Below are positions 33,478-41,263 of a stretch of 64,000 bases of DNA, piece after piece. Made by a program: the position numbers and the translations under genes. Position 1 is the first letter of the stretch. Each line of letters starts with the position of its first letter. The notes under the pieces are model-generated. The model made no database searches, was not told the DNA's origin, and saw only the letters and a program-made list of their open reading frames with translations. Source of the DNA: Pseudogemmobacter faecipullorum (lineage in GTDB: Bacteria > Pseudomonadota > Alphaproteobacteria > Rhodobacterales > Rhodobacteraceae); assembly GCF_020539525.1 (NCBI RefSeq), contig NZ_JACDXX010000006.1:1-64000 (forward strand), given 5' to 3'.

Positions 33478-35250
33478 ATGCATGAAACTCTGGGCAAACG
33501 CCTGTTCTATGTCGTGTTCGGCGCGGCGGCAGGCTATGCACTCTGGCTGCTGGCCGAAGCGGTGGAAAAGGAGACTTTCGGCGAGCGCAGCCTGTTGTTT
33601 TTTGGCCTGCTGCTCTGCGTGTTTTCGGCGGGCTTTTTCGCCATGGCAGGCGGGCTGGGGGTGAAGCGCGCGCTGATCCGGGCTTTGCCTTTGGGGCTGC
33701 TGGTGGCGGGGCTGGGGCTGCTGGTCTCGCTGCGCTGGAATGGCATTGACGGACTGTTTGAGGGGCCTGGCCCGGCGCTGGCGCTGATTGTGCTGGCGCT
33801 GCTGCCGGTGCCTTTCCTGATCGCTGAGGGGGTTACGGGCAGCTGGCGCAATTATCCGGCCCTGTTCAGCATTTCCTGGGCCATTGTCGTCCAGGCGGCG
33901 ATTGCTCTGTGTTTCACCTGGATCACCTGGATGGTGATCTGGGTCTCGGTCTCGCTGTTCAATATGGTCGGCCTCGGCTTCCTTGAGGATATCCTGTTCA
34001 GCGGCGCCATGCCGGTGGTGGTCTCGGGCGCGGCCTTTGGCCTGGCGGTGGCGGTGGTCAGCGAGATTTCCGATCATCTTTCACCACGCCTTGTGCATCA
34101 TCTGCTGCGGCTTTTGCTGCCGGTGGTGGCGCTGGTATCGGCGGTTTTCGCGCTGGCGGCGCTGCTGCGCGGCTTTGGCGACGGCTTTGCCGGCCTGTCG
34201 CCGGCGCTGACCCTGCTCGCCATGGCGGCGGCGGGGATCACGCTGATCGCGGCGGCGCTGGATGAAAGCGAGGCCGAGGCGGCGCGCAATCCGCTGATCC
34301 TGTGGTCGGCGCGGGCCATGGCTTTGCTTTTGCCGGTGCTGGCCGGGATGGCGCTCTGGGCGGTGGCGATCCGGCTACAGGCCTATGGCCTGTCGCCGAA
34401 CCGGCTTCTGGTGCTGGTGCTGGCCATTCTGGCGCTGGCCTATGGCCTTGCCTATGCCGCCGCGCTGGCGCGTGGCGCGCAATGGGCGGCGCAGATCCGC
34501 GCTGCCAATCCCTGGCTGGCGCTGGCGGTGATCGGTGCGGCGGCGCTCTGGCTCTCGCCTTTGCTCAATGCCGAGGCCCTGTCAGCCCAGAGCATGGCGG
34601 CACGGCTGCGCTCGGGGGAGGCCGGGCCGGGCAGCTATTTCGAACGTGATTTCCGCCGCCTTGGCCGCGCAGGTGAAACGGCGCTGGTGGCGCTTGAGGC
34701 CGAAGCGCAGTCCGGCGGCAAGGAGCAGCTGCAGGCGGCGCTGGCGGTGATCCGCAGCGGCCAGTCCTGGTATGACCCGCAGGCTGAGCCGGAGGCTGCG
34801 GCCGGGGAAGACCCTGCGGTGCTGCTTGCCGAGGTGGAGGCGCTGCTGCCGGTCAGCCCGGCCTCGGCCACCGGCGGCCGCAGCAACTGGCTGCAGCAGC
34901 TGCCGGCCTCTGAGCTGAGCCGGATCCGCAGCTCCTGCCAGACCTTGCTCGAAAGCGGCAAAAAAGGCTGTGTGATGGTGATCGCTGATCTTTTGCCTGA
35001 AGAACCGGGCGAAGAGGCGGTGCTGCTGCTGGCCGATGAAAGCGGCTGGGCTGAGCTGCGCGGCCTTGCCACGGATGAGGCGGGCGGGCTGCGCTGGCTC
35101 AATCCCTATAGCGCCCTTCAGGGCCGCAGCTATGACCAGGCCTGGCTGCGCGCGCAGCTTGACGCCTGGCAGGAGGCGCCGCCGCCCTTGACCCCGGCCC
35201 GGCTCAATCAGATCGGCACCGGGGATGCGGCGCTGATCTTCCTGCCCTGA
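33478..35250 (+). CDS. DUF4153-type multi-pass membrane protein
   Basis: The 590-residue protein has about 11-12 hydrophobic helices in the first 400 residues, ending at NPWLALAVIGAAALWLSPLL. A soluble C-terminal domain of about 190 residues follows, Ala/Glu/Leu rich. This is the shape of DUF4153 proteins, whose function is unknown. ATG 33478 (MHETLGKRLF) has GGAG upstream. A bidirectional terminator separates it from the convergent transglycosylase. Confidence 0.8.
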   Translation: MHETLGKRLFYVVFGAAAGYALWLLAEAVEKETFGERSLLFFGLLLCVFSAGFFAMAGGLGVKRALIRALPLGLLVAGLGLLVSLRWNGIDGLFEGPGPALALIVLALLPVPFLIAEGVTGSWRNYPALFSISWAIVVQAAIALCFTWITWMVIWVSVSLFNMVGLGFLEDILFSGAMPVVVSGAAFGLAVAVVSEISDHLSPRLVHHLLRLLLPVVALVSAVFALAALLRGFGDGFAGLSPALTLLAMAAAGITLIAAALDESEAEAARNPLILWSARAMALLLPVLAGMALWAVAIRLQAYGLSPNRLLVLVLAILALAYGLAYAAALARGAQWAAQIRAANPWLALAVIGAAALWLSPLLNAEALSAQSMAARLRSGEAGPGSYFERDFRRLGRAGETALVALEAEAQSGGKEQLQAALAVIRSGQSWYDPQAEPEAAAGEDPAVLLAEVEALLPVSPASATGGRSNWLQQLPASELSRIRSSCQTLLESGKKGCVMVIADLLPEEPGEEAVLLLADESGWAELRGLATDEAGGLRWLNPYSALQGRSYDQAWLRAQLDAWQEAPPPLTPARLNQIGTGDAALIFLP

Positions 35251-35254
35251 TCTG

Positions 35255-35284
35255 AAAAAAAAGCCCCGCATCAGCGGGGCTTTT
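35255..35284. terminator. Bidirectional rho-independent terminator
   Basis: Eight A, stem GCCCCGC/GCGGGGC with loop ATCA, then TTTT. It lies between the convergent DUF4153 and transglycosylase genes. Confidence 0.9.
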
Positions 35285-35307
35285 GACTGAAAGCGCGCGG
35301 GCCAGGC

Positions 35308-36120
35308 TCAGCCGTCAATACGCCGGCCCATCAGCGCGATGGCCTGCTGATAGACCGTTGCCGCATTCCACTCTTTGATCACCGCGAAATTCGGCTCGCC
35401 CTCCTGATAGCCGAGGCCGGGCTGCCAGCCTTTCTGGCGCAGGAAATTCGCGGTCGAGGCCAGCGCATCGGTCATATTGTTCAGATCGATACGGCCATCG
35501 CCATTGCCATCCACACCGTAGCGCAAAGCATTGCCGGGCAGGAACTGGGTATGGCCCAGCTCGCCATGTTTGGCGCCGATGCTCTGGGTGCTGATCGAGC
35601 CACGGTCGATCAGCGCCAGCGCCGCCAGCATATGCGGGGTGAAGAATTCCGAGCGGCGGCAGTCATAGGACAAAGTCGCAATGGCCGAGACCACATTGGT
35701 ATCGCCCATATAATTGCCAAAAGCGGTTTCCATGCCATGGATCGCCAGCAAGACCCCGGCCGGCACGCCATATTGCTGCTCGATCGCCTGGTAGAAACCG
35801 GCATTCTTGGCCTTGCGCGCGCGGCCCTGTTTCACGATCGTATCGGCGCCGCGCACCTGCAGGAATTTATCCAGCGTGTATTTAAAGCTCTTTTGATTGC
35901 GGTCAGCCGAGATCGTGGCTTTGGAATAAGAGGTGCCCATCAGCGCCTTGATCCCTGCCGGGCCGATCCCGGCGGCGCGCGCCTCTTCGGCCATCTGCGG
36001 CTTCCATTCCTCATAGCGCCCGCCGGTATCCGAGCAGAAGGCCGCAAGCGCCGGGGCCGAGAGCGCCAGCAGCATCACCGGGAGGGCCGCGAAACCGGCA
36101 TAAAACGAATTAAGTCGCAC
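35308..36120 (-). CDS. Lytic murein transglycosylase (MltB type)
   Basis: The 270-residue periplasmic enzyme cleaves peptidoglycan glycan strands. The signal peptide is FAALPVMLLALSAPALAA. The catalytic Glu131 is in AIHGMETAFG (AIxGxET is the family signature). GELGHTQFLPGNALRYGVDGNGDGRIDL supports an MltB-like membrane-bound transglycosylase. Start is GTG 36120, with AGGTGG upstream. No lipobox is present, so it should be soluble in the periplasm. The 393 bases upstream hold tandem repeats and an EcfG-type promoter on the opposite strand. Confidence 0.9.
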   Translation of the reverse strand: MRLNSFYAGFAALPVMLLALSAPALAAFCSDTGGRYEEWKPQMAEEARAAGIGPAGIKALMGTSYSKATISADRNQKSFKYTLDKFLQVRGADTIVKQGRARKAKNAGFYQAIEQQYGVPAGVLLAIHGMETAFGNYMGDTNVVSAIATLSYDCRRSEFFTPHMLAALALIDRGSISTQSIGAKHGELGHTQFLPGNALRYGVDGNGDGRIDLNNMTDALASTANFLRQKGWQPGLGYQEGEPNFAVIKEWNAATVYQQAIALMGRRIDG

Positions 36121-36203
36121 ATTCCACCTGCTGAATAAGACCCTGGCAATTCTAATGGAGCCGGGACGTCAATCAAGCGTTTAACCGTACCAGGCCTTCA
36201 CAA

Positions 36204-36236
36204 CACCGCCAGACCACCGCCAGACCACCGCCAGAC
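36204..36236. repeat. Three tandem copies of an 11-bp repeat
   Basis: CACCGCCAGAC occurs three times head to tail without a mismatch, followed by a partial copy (CACAGTCAG). It is non-coding, between the transglycosylase and the stress operon, and could vary in copy number. No function is visible. Confidence 0.8.
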
Positions 36237-36334
36237 CACAGTCAGCCCACTGCCATATCCCTGCGGGCCAGCCGGAAACCGGCGCGGCACTGGCTGGTGG
36301 TTTCGCTTATTTTGCCGGCTTTTGCCCTGGAAAG

Positions 36335-36360
36335 GGAACCGTCCCGGCCAGGGGCACGTT
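36335..36360 (+). promoter_or_regulatory. EcfG-type promoter upstream of the YqjD-like operon
   Basis: GGAAC (36335-36339), 17 bases, CGTT (36357-36360). This is the alphaproteobacterial general stress sigma (EcfG) consensus GGAAC-N16/17-CGTT. The gene starts 154 bases downstream, so the leader is long. Confidence 0.75.
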
Positions 36361-36513
36361 AACTAGGCATTAGGCGCGTTTCGCGGCGCGGACCTGAACC
36401 TGAATCCTGCGCTGCACTGCGATCAGCCCGGAGCGGAAATTACTCCGTCAGGCTGGCAGGGTGGCGCGGGAGAGCCGCCGCAGCGCCGGGAAATTGCGGA
36501 TGGAGAGTGAGCG

Positions 36514-37017
36514 ATGGCTGAACCTGCAAAGAAAACCGTGAGACGTGCCGCGCGCAAGGCTGAGCCGGTGGCAGAAAAAATCGATCAGGCGGTTGAAACC
36601 CTGCAGGATGAGGCAAAGGCCAAGACCAGGGTTGCGCGCCGCCGTGCCGTCACTGTTGCCGATAAAGCTGCGGTAAAGCTGGCGGATGCCGGGGACCAGA
36701 CGGAAACGCATGTGGATCGCGCGCGTGATGCGCTCGCCGATGTCGGAGAGCGGATTTCTGAGCGGCTGTCGCGGGTGGCTGACCGGGCGCGGGAAACCGC
36801 AGGCGAGCTGCCGGCACGGATGGCCGGGGGCGTCGAAGGGGTCAGTGACCGGCTCGCCCTTGCCTCGGACCGGCTGCGCGGCAGTCAGGTCAGCGAGATC
36901 GCCTCGGATCTGCGGGTGAAAGTGCAGCGCAATCCCGGCCTCTTTGTCGCCGGAGCGGCGGCGGCGGGCTTCTTTGTCGCGCGTCTGCTCGGCGGTCGCG
37001 GCGGGCGTCGGGGGTGA
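36514..37017 (+). CDS. YqjD/ElaB-like membrane-anchored coiled-coil protein
   Basis: The 167-residue protein has a Lys/Ala/Arg-rich N-terminus (KKTVRRAARKAEPVAEKIDQ) and a long charged amphipathic helix with heptad-like Ala/Val. One C-terminal membrane helix follows, starting VQRNPGLFVAGAAAAGFFVARLLGG. That layout (charged helix, then RNPG and a glycine-rich tail anchor) is the ElaB/YqjD/DUF883 pattern. E. coli YqjD binds ribosomes at the membrane in stationary phase; here that role is only inference. It is first of three genes under an EcfG-type promoter. The next gene starts with GTG overlapping its stop. Confidence 0.65.
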   Translation: MAEPAKKTVRRAARKAEPVAEKIDQAVETLQDEAKAKTRVARRRAVTVADKAAVKLADAGDQTETHVDRARDALADVGERISERLSRVADRARETAGELPARMAGGVEGVSDRLALASDRLRGSQVSEIASDLRVKVQRNPGLFVAGAAAAGFFVARLLGGRGGRRG

Positions 37018-37499
37018 GCCCCGCGCCACAGATGGATCCGCAGACAAACGATCCGCATGAGGAGGCGCAGGGGCCTGAGCGCCCGGCGGACAGCCGCGCT
37101 GCGCCGGGGCTGATCGGGCTGATCAGCGAGTTGGCCTCGGGTCTTTTGCGCCTGCTGCGCGATGAGCTGAGCCTTGCAAAGCTTGAGGCGCGCTTTGCTT
37201 TGCGCGCGGCGGCCCTCGGGCTTGGCCTGATCGCAGTGGCGCTGGTTCTGATGCTGTTTGCGGCAGCTGAGCTGCTGGTGGCAGCCCGCGCCGGGCTGGT
37301 CTGGCTGGGGCTGAGCCCTGGCATGGCGGCGCTCAGCCTTGGTGGCGGCCTTTTACTGCTGGCGCTGCTCCTGATCTGGCTGGGGGCACGAAAGCTGCGC
37401 CTGGCGAGGATCATGGCGCCGCGCCGGCTTGGACTTTCCCCGGGCGATGCTGGTCTGGCGCGGCATCTGCGCGCCAGGGCCCGTGACAGGAGTGAATAG
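37014..37499 (+). CDS. YqjE-like / phage-holin-superfamily membrane protein
   Basis: The 161-residue protein has a charged N-terminus (about 50 residues), then the conserved LISELASGLLRLLRDELSLAKLEA segment. Two membrane hairpin helices follow (LGLGLIAVALVLMLFAAAELLV and AALSLGGGLLLLALLLIWLG), and the tail is basic. This matches the Holin-X/YqjE family. The family name does not mean lysis here: no endolysin or phage genes are near. GTG 37014 overlaps the upstream stop (GTGA); ATG 37032 is an alternative start. Confidence 0.7.
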   Translation: MSPAPQMDPQTNDPHEEAQGPERPADSRAAPGLIGLISELASGLLRLLRDELSLAKLEARFALRAAALGLGLIAVALVLMLFAAAELLVAARAGLVWLGLSPGMAALSLGGGLLLLALLLIWLGARKLRLARIMAPRRLGLSPGDAGLARHLRARARDRSE

Positions 37500-37500
37500 A

Positions 37501-38382
37501 ATGGGGTTTCGGTCAGATCAGGATCCTGAGGCAATCGCCGCAAGGCTGCAGCAGGACCGCGACGATATTTCCCGCGCTTTCAGCGAGCTGCACGAACGGC
37601 TGATGCCAAAGCGCAGCGCGGGCGAGGCGGGGGCAGATCTCTGGGCAAGCGTGCGTGAGGCCGGCGGCAAAACCGCAGCCAGGCTGGCGGGGGGTGCCGG
37701 AGAGGGCGCGCTGAAACTGGCGCAGAGCGCCGGGGCGGCAGCAAAGGCCAATCCGGTGGCGGCGGTGGTTGCGGGCGGTGGCCTTGCGGTGCTGGCCTGG
37801 GCGGGGCTGAAGGCGATGCAGGCGCGCAATGCCGCGCCGCTGCCGGAATGGCTGGCCGGGGCGGATGCGCTGGCCGCGCGGGCCGAAAAGCTGAGCCAGC
37901 GCATCGATGCCGCCGAGGCCGAAGGCGCGCTTTCGCCACGCGAGGCAGAGGACAGCCGGGCCGATGTTGCAGAGGGTATGCGCCAGGAGCTGCGCCGGCT
38001 GATGGGGCTTGGCCTTGACGGGCTGGAGCCGAAAACCCGCGCCGCCGCCTATGCCGCGCGCCAGGAGGCCTGGGATCGCCATAGCGGAAAATCCGGACCG
38101 CTGGCGGGGCTTCTGGGCAAGGGTACGCTGATGGCACTGGCCGGGGCAGGGCTGAGCGCTTATCTCACGCGCCAGGGCAGCAATGCGCGCCCGGCTGAGA
38201 ACAGGGCCGATGCGGCGGCTGAGGCGCTGCAGGCGCTGAACGCGGCCCGTGCCGGTTTCGCCGGCGAGGCGGACCGGCTGACCCGGATGGCGGGAGAGCT
38301 GAGCCGCAGCCTGAATGCGGCTTTTGCCGCGCTGGAGGAAAACCAGAAAGCCCGGCCGCGCGAGGAAGAGGACCGCGCCTGA
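37501..38382 (+). CDS. DUF3618-like alanine-rich stress operon protein
   Basis: The 293-residue protein starts with DPEAIAARLQQDRDDISRAFSELHERL, which resembles the N-terminal DUF3618 motif. One membrane-like segment (VAAVVAGGGLAVLAWAGL, about 83-100) follows, then a long Ala/Glu/Arg-rich helical region with a second hydrophobic stretch (GTLMALAGAGLSAYL). It starts one base after the stop of the YqjE-like gene, so it is the third gene of the unit and ends at a terminator. The function is unknown. Envelope protection under stress is a guess based on the promoter. Confidence 0.6.
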   Translation: MGFRSDQDPEAIAARLQQDRDDISRAFSELHERLMPKRSAGEAGADLWASVREAGGKTAARLAGGAGEGALKLAQSAGAAAKANPVAAVVAGGGLAVLAWAGLKAMQARNAAPLPEWLAGADALAARAEKLSQRIDAAEAEGALSPREAEDSRADVAEGMRQELRRLMGLGLDGLEPKTRAAAYAARQEAWDRHSGKSGPLAGLLGKGTLMALAGAGLSAYLTRQGSNARPAENRADAAAEALQALNAARAGFAGEADRLTRMAGELSRSLNAAFAALEENQKARPREEEDRA

Positions 38383-38410
38383 ACCGCGGCCCGGGGCCGG
38401 GGTAAAGCAT

Positions 38411-38440
38411 AAAAAGCCGGGCGGAGCTGCCCGGCTTTTT
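38411..38440. terminator. Bidirectional rho-independent terminator
   Basis: AAAAA, stem GCCGGGC/GCCCGGC with loop GGAGCT, then TTTTT. It separates the stress membrane operon from the convergent kinase gene. Confidence 0.9.
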
Positions 38441-38470
38441 ACTGTTATATCAAAGGAATAATCGGAAATC

Positions 38471-40267
38471 TCAGCCGGTGAGAGCGGGTTCTTCCGCAGG
38501 CTCGGTCCTGGTTGGCTCTTCCTGGACGTCGAAACGGATCACCGCGCGCACCCTTTCGCCCTCTTCACTGATCGCCATTTCCCCCGGCAGCTGGGTGACG
38601 AAACCGCGGATCAGCCGCGCCCCGATCACCGCGGGCGCGCCGGAATGATCGCCGGTCAGACGCCCGATCGCGGTGACCGAGCCGGACACTTCCAGCCAGG
38701 CGGTCCGTCCCGGCGCAGTATTGGCGCTGTCGTGGGCCATGCCGCTGTGCAGCCGGATCCGCACCGGCTGGCCATTGCTCTCGGCGGGCGGGAAACAGGA
38801 CAGGATCTCGGCCAGCAAAAGCGCCAGCGGCACCGCCTGGCGCGAGGTCAGATGCAGCGGCTCAAGATCGGTCATAATGCCACCGCGCCGGCCCGAGCGG
38901 CCCTGCAGCAGATCAACCCGCGCGATCACATCCGCCATTAGCTGATCCATGGCAATCGCCTGGCCACCGGCCATCCGGTAGAGCCCGAGATGCACCGAGG
39001 ACAAAGACATGACCCGGTTGTGCAGATCATCGAGCACCACCCGGATGCCGCTGTCCTCGGCCTCGCGCCGGTGCATGCGCAGGATAGAGGCGATCAGCTG
39101 CAGGCTGTTGCCGGTGCGGTGGTGCACCTCACGCAGCAGCTCAGAGTTTTTATGCAGCAGATTCTCCAGCTCGGCCTCATCGCGCATGATGGTATTGGTC
39201 AGCATGGCATAGCTGTCGGCCAGATCGGCCAGTTCGTATGAGGGATTATCCAGCAGGATCTCGGGATGTTTGCGGTCGCCGAGCGCAAAATTCCGCATAC
39301 CATTCGACAGACGGCTGATATGGCGCGTCACCAGCCGCTCGGTGCCGATCAGCGTCACCGCCAGGCCGGTCAGCCACATCAGCGCCGGCGACAGATAGGG
39401 CAGGATATAGCGCTGGAAAGTGCTGTTGCCGCGCGGCAGCGGCCAGACCCCGATCAGGCTGAGATCCTCGGCTGAGGGCACCACGGCAAAGATCCGCTCG
39501 ATCCCATCGGCATCGCGGGCGATGAAACTATGCGCCTCGCGCAGCCCCGGTTCCATCGTGCCCAGCATGGCGCGGCTGAGCAGGCGGCGCGTCTCATGGG
39601 AATCGGGGACGACATAGAGCATTTCGCTGTCATTCGCGACCGCGGCGAGGGCGAGGGGCGTTTGCGGCGGCTGTTCAGGGCTGGTCTGGCCAGGATGGCG
39701 GCCTGCCGTGCCGCGCAGCAGCCGGTCTGGCAGAAAGACCAGCGAAAAGCCGAGATATTTCCCATCCTGGCCGATGACAGGCGCGGCAAGCGAGATGCCG
39801 TTGCGCCCGCCCGGCGCCCAGGAGGTGTCGCGAAACAGCACCCTGCGCCGCGCCTCAAGTAAACCAGCCAGACGCGGGTCATTGCTGAAATCGCGCAGTC
39901 TTCCGTCAGAGCTGCACAGCATCCGCCCCTCTGCATTGACCATGCCGGCATGATCAATGCGCACATCGGTGCGCACCCAGTTCCCGACCAGTGCCGCACA
40001 GTTATCGGGATCATTGCCAAGGCTTGTGGCCAGCAGCTCGCCGGTATTCTGCGCCGCGCGCATCATGCGCAGATCATAGAGCCCCTGTTGCAGCGTCCAG
40101 CCGACCGAGGCCGCCAGCAGGGTGTCATCGGCATTCTGCTGCGACTGGCGGACATGCGCCAGAGAGACCAGGCCGAGCGGCACCAGCGCCACCAGCATGG
40201 TGGCGACAAGTCGCAGACCCAGGGTTGTATATGGCCGGCTCCGGGCCTTATCGCCCGCCGCCCTCAT
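38471..40267 (-). CDS. PhyK-type sensor histidine kinase with degenerate ATP-binding domain
   Basis: The 598-residue protein has membrane helix 1 (about 16-37), a periplasmic sensor region (about 40-285), membrane helix 2 (about 287-308) and a HAMP-like linker. The HisKA_2-type H box is LLREVHHRTGNSLQLIAS, with phospho-acceptor His382. In this family the ATP domain should carry an N box (NELxTNAxKH) and a D/G1 box (DNGxG). Here the aligned segment reads LLLAEILSCFPPAESNG and the G1 region is VSGSVTAIG, so the key Asn and Asp-Gly are missing. G2 (IGARLIRGFVTQLPGE) is recognisable. Its ATG overlaps the ecfG stop (ATGA). It probably signals to PhyR, perhaps as a phosphatase or receptor rather than a kinase. 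Confidence 0.8.
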   Translation of the reverse strand: MRAAGDKARSRPYTTLGLRLVATMLVALVPLGLVSLAHVRQSQQNADDTLLAASVGWTLQQGLYDLRMMRAAQNTGELLATSLGNDPDNCAALVGNWVRTDVRIDHAGMVNAEGRMLCSSDGRLRDFSNDPRLAGLLEARRRVLFRDTSWAPGGRNGISLAAPVIGQDGKYLGFSLVFLPDRLLRGTAGRHPGQTSPEQPPQTPLALAAVANDSEMLYVVPDSHETRRLLSRAMLGTMEPGLREAHSFIARDADGIERIFAVVPSAEDLSLIGVWPLPRGNSTFQRYILPYLSPALMWLTGLAVTLIGTERLVTRHISRLSNGMRNFALGDRKHPEILLDNPSYELADLADSYAMLTNTIMRDEAELENLLHKNSELLREVHHRTGNSLQLIASILRMHRREAEDSGIRVVLDDLHNRVMSLSSVHLGLYRMAGGQAIAMDQLMADVIARVDLLQGRSGRRGGIMTDLEPLHLTSRQAVPLALLLAEILSCFPPAESNGQPVRIRLHSGMAHDSANTAPGRTAWLEVSGSVTAIGRLTGDHSGAPAVIGARLIRGFVTQLPGEMAISEEGERVRAVIRFDVQEEPTRTEPAEEPALTG

Positions 40268-40986
40268 GCCTGGCTTGTGCCGGGGCGATTCAGTACGGAG
40301 GCGGTTACGGCATCGGTGCCGCTGAATAATTCCTCACCTTCCTCAAGCTGCATCAGTTCGGCGAGGCGGCGTCTGGCCCGGCTGGCCCGGCTTTTCACCG
40401 TGCCCGGGGCGACGCCCATCATCACCGCCGCCTCATCGGTGGAATAGCCCGAGGCCCCGATCAGGATCAGCACTTCGCGGTGTTCGGGCGAAAGCTGGTC
40501 AAAAGCGCGCTGAAAATCGCTGAAAGCCAGGCGGCCGTCATGGGCGGGTTTGGTCACCAGGCCGGCGGCATAGCTGCCTTCGCTGTCCTGAACCTCGCGC
40601 CGGGTCTTGCGCAGATAAGAGTAATAGGTGTTGCGCAGAATGGTGAAAAGCCAGGCTTCCAGATTGGTATTGGGGTCAAATTTATCGAGATTGGACCAGG
40701 CCTTCAGAATGGTTTCCTGAACGATATCATCGGCAAGAACCACATTGCGCGACAGGCCGATGGCAAAAGCGCGCAGATTGGGCAAAAGCCGCGGCAGCAG
40801 GATACGCGGATCTTTTGCCGGATCCTGCAGCACCGCCCCACGTCCCTCGACCGGGGAGGCGGCGGAACCCGGGCTCCTGTCGCGGCCCGGCTGCGATGGG
40901 GATTTTTGCGGTTCGGTTTGCTGCGGTTCGGTTTGCAGAGACGCGGTCCGGGGGCCACTCCCGGTCGGGGGGCGGCGATGGCTCAT
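40264..40986 (-). CDS. ecfG: General stress response sigma factor EcfG
   Basis: The 240-residue ECF sigma factor of the EcfG group has sigma-2 (RAFAIGLSRNVVLADDIVQETILKAW, about 70-100) and sigma-4 (FDQLSPEHREVLILIGASGYSTDEAAVMMGVAPGTVKSRASRARRRL, about 163-210). It directs transcription from GGAAC-N-CGTT promoters and is inhibited by NepR. A low-complexity N-terminal extension of about 60 residues, with two copies of QTEPQ encoded by a 15-bp tandem repeat, is unusual for the group. It is coupled to nepR upstream and the kinase gene downstream by ATGA overlaps. The nepR promoter is itself EcfG-type, so the operon is autoregulated. Confidence 0.93.
   Translation of the reverse strand: MSHRRPPTGSGPRTASLQTEPQQTEPQKSPSQPGRDRSPGSAASPVEGRGAVLQDPAKDPRILLPRLLPNLRAFAIGLSRNVVLADDIVQETILKAWSNLDKFDPNTNLEAWLFTILRNTYYSYLRKTRREVQDSEGSYAAGLVTKPAHDGRLAFSDFQRAFDQLSPEHREVLILIGASGYSTDEAAVMMGVAPGTVKSRASRARRRLAELMQLEEGEELFSGTDAVTASVLNRPGTSQA
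40907..40936. repeat. 15-bp tandem repeat inside ecfG
   Basis: TGCGGTTCGGTTTGC occurs twice in direct succession and encodes a duplicated QTEPQ in the N-terminal extension of EcfG. The unit is a multiple of three, so copy changes keep the frame. Confidence 0.85.
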
Positions 40987-41180
40987 CCGGATTTGGTCCC
41001 GCTGTCGGCAGACCCGCCCTGCAGGCGCGCCAGCAGGTCTTTAAACCGGTCCGGAACTTCTTCGGTCAGGACTGCATCATAGGCCCGGCGAAGATTCTCA
41101 TCGATCTGAGCCTTCACGGTTTCACGATTTCTGGAGGACCCGGGTTGAATGCCGGGCTTTTCTGGGGCTTCTTTTGTCAT
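40983..41180 (-). CDS. nepR: Anti-sigma factor NepR
   Basis: The 65-residue protein carries the NepR core, IDENLRRAYDAVLTEEVPDRF, with disordered ends. NepR holds EcfG until phosphorylated PhyR takes it away. ATG 41180 lies about 26 bases past the -10 element of the minus-strand EcfG promoter, giving a very short leader. Its stop overlaps the ecfG start (ATGA), which should keep anti-sigma and sigma in balance. Confidence 0.93.
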   Translation of the reverse strand: MTKEAPEKPGIQPGSSRNRETVKAQIDENLRRAYDAVLTEEVPDRFKDLLARLQGGSADSGTKSG

Positions 41181-41198
41181 GGTCCTGCCAATGTTCCG

Positions 41199-41224
41199 GG
41201 AACCAAACGCAGGATCCGCGCGTT
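41199..41224 (+). promoter_or_regulatory. EcfG promoter of phyR
   Basis: GGAAC (41199-41203), 17 bases, CGTT (41221-41224) on the plus strand. It overlaps the nepR promoter almost completely; the two cannot be occupied at once by two polymerases. The phyR start lies 40 bases downstream. Confidence 0.85.
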
Positions 41225-41231
41225 TGGTTCC
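41206..41231 (-). promoter_or_regulatory. EcfG promoter of nepR-ecfG-kinase
   Basis: On the minus strand GGAAC (41231-41227), 17 bases, CGTT (41209-41206). It shares an inverted repeat with the phyR promoter: GGGAACCAAACGC at 41198-41210 and GCGTTTGGTTCCC at 41220-41232. Confidence 0.85.
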
Positions 41232-41263
41232 CTAACGAGGCGCGCAGAACGGAGAAAAGTTTA

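Noticed and set aside
36204-36236. CRISPR-like repeats
   Set aside because: The 11-bp units are directly adjacent without spacers, so this is a simple tandem repeat. No CRISPR array is present.
37014-37499. Holin-family protein as evidence for a prophage
   Set aside because: No lysis, capsid or terminase genes are near; the gene is embedded in a YqjD/YqjE-like stress operon.
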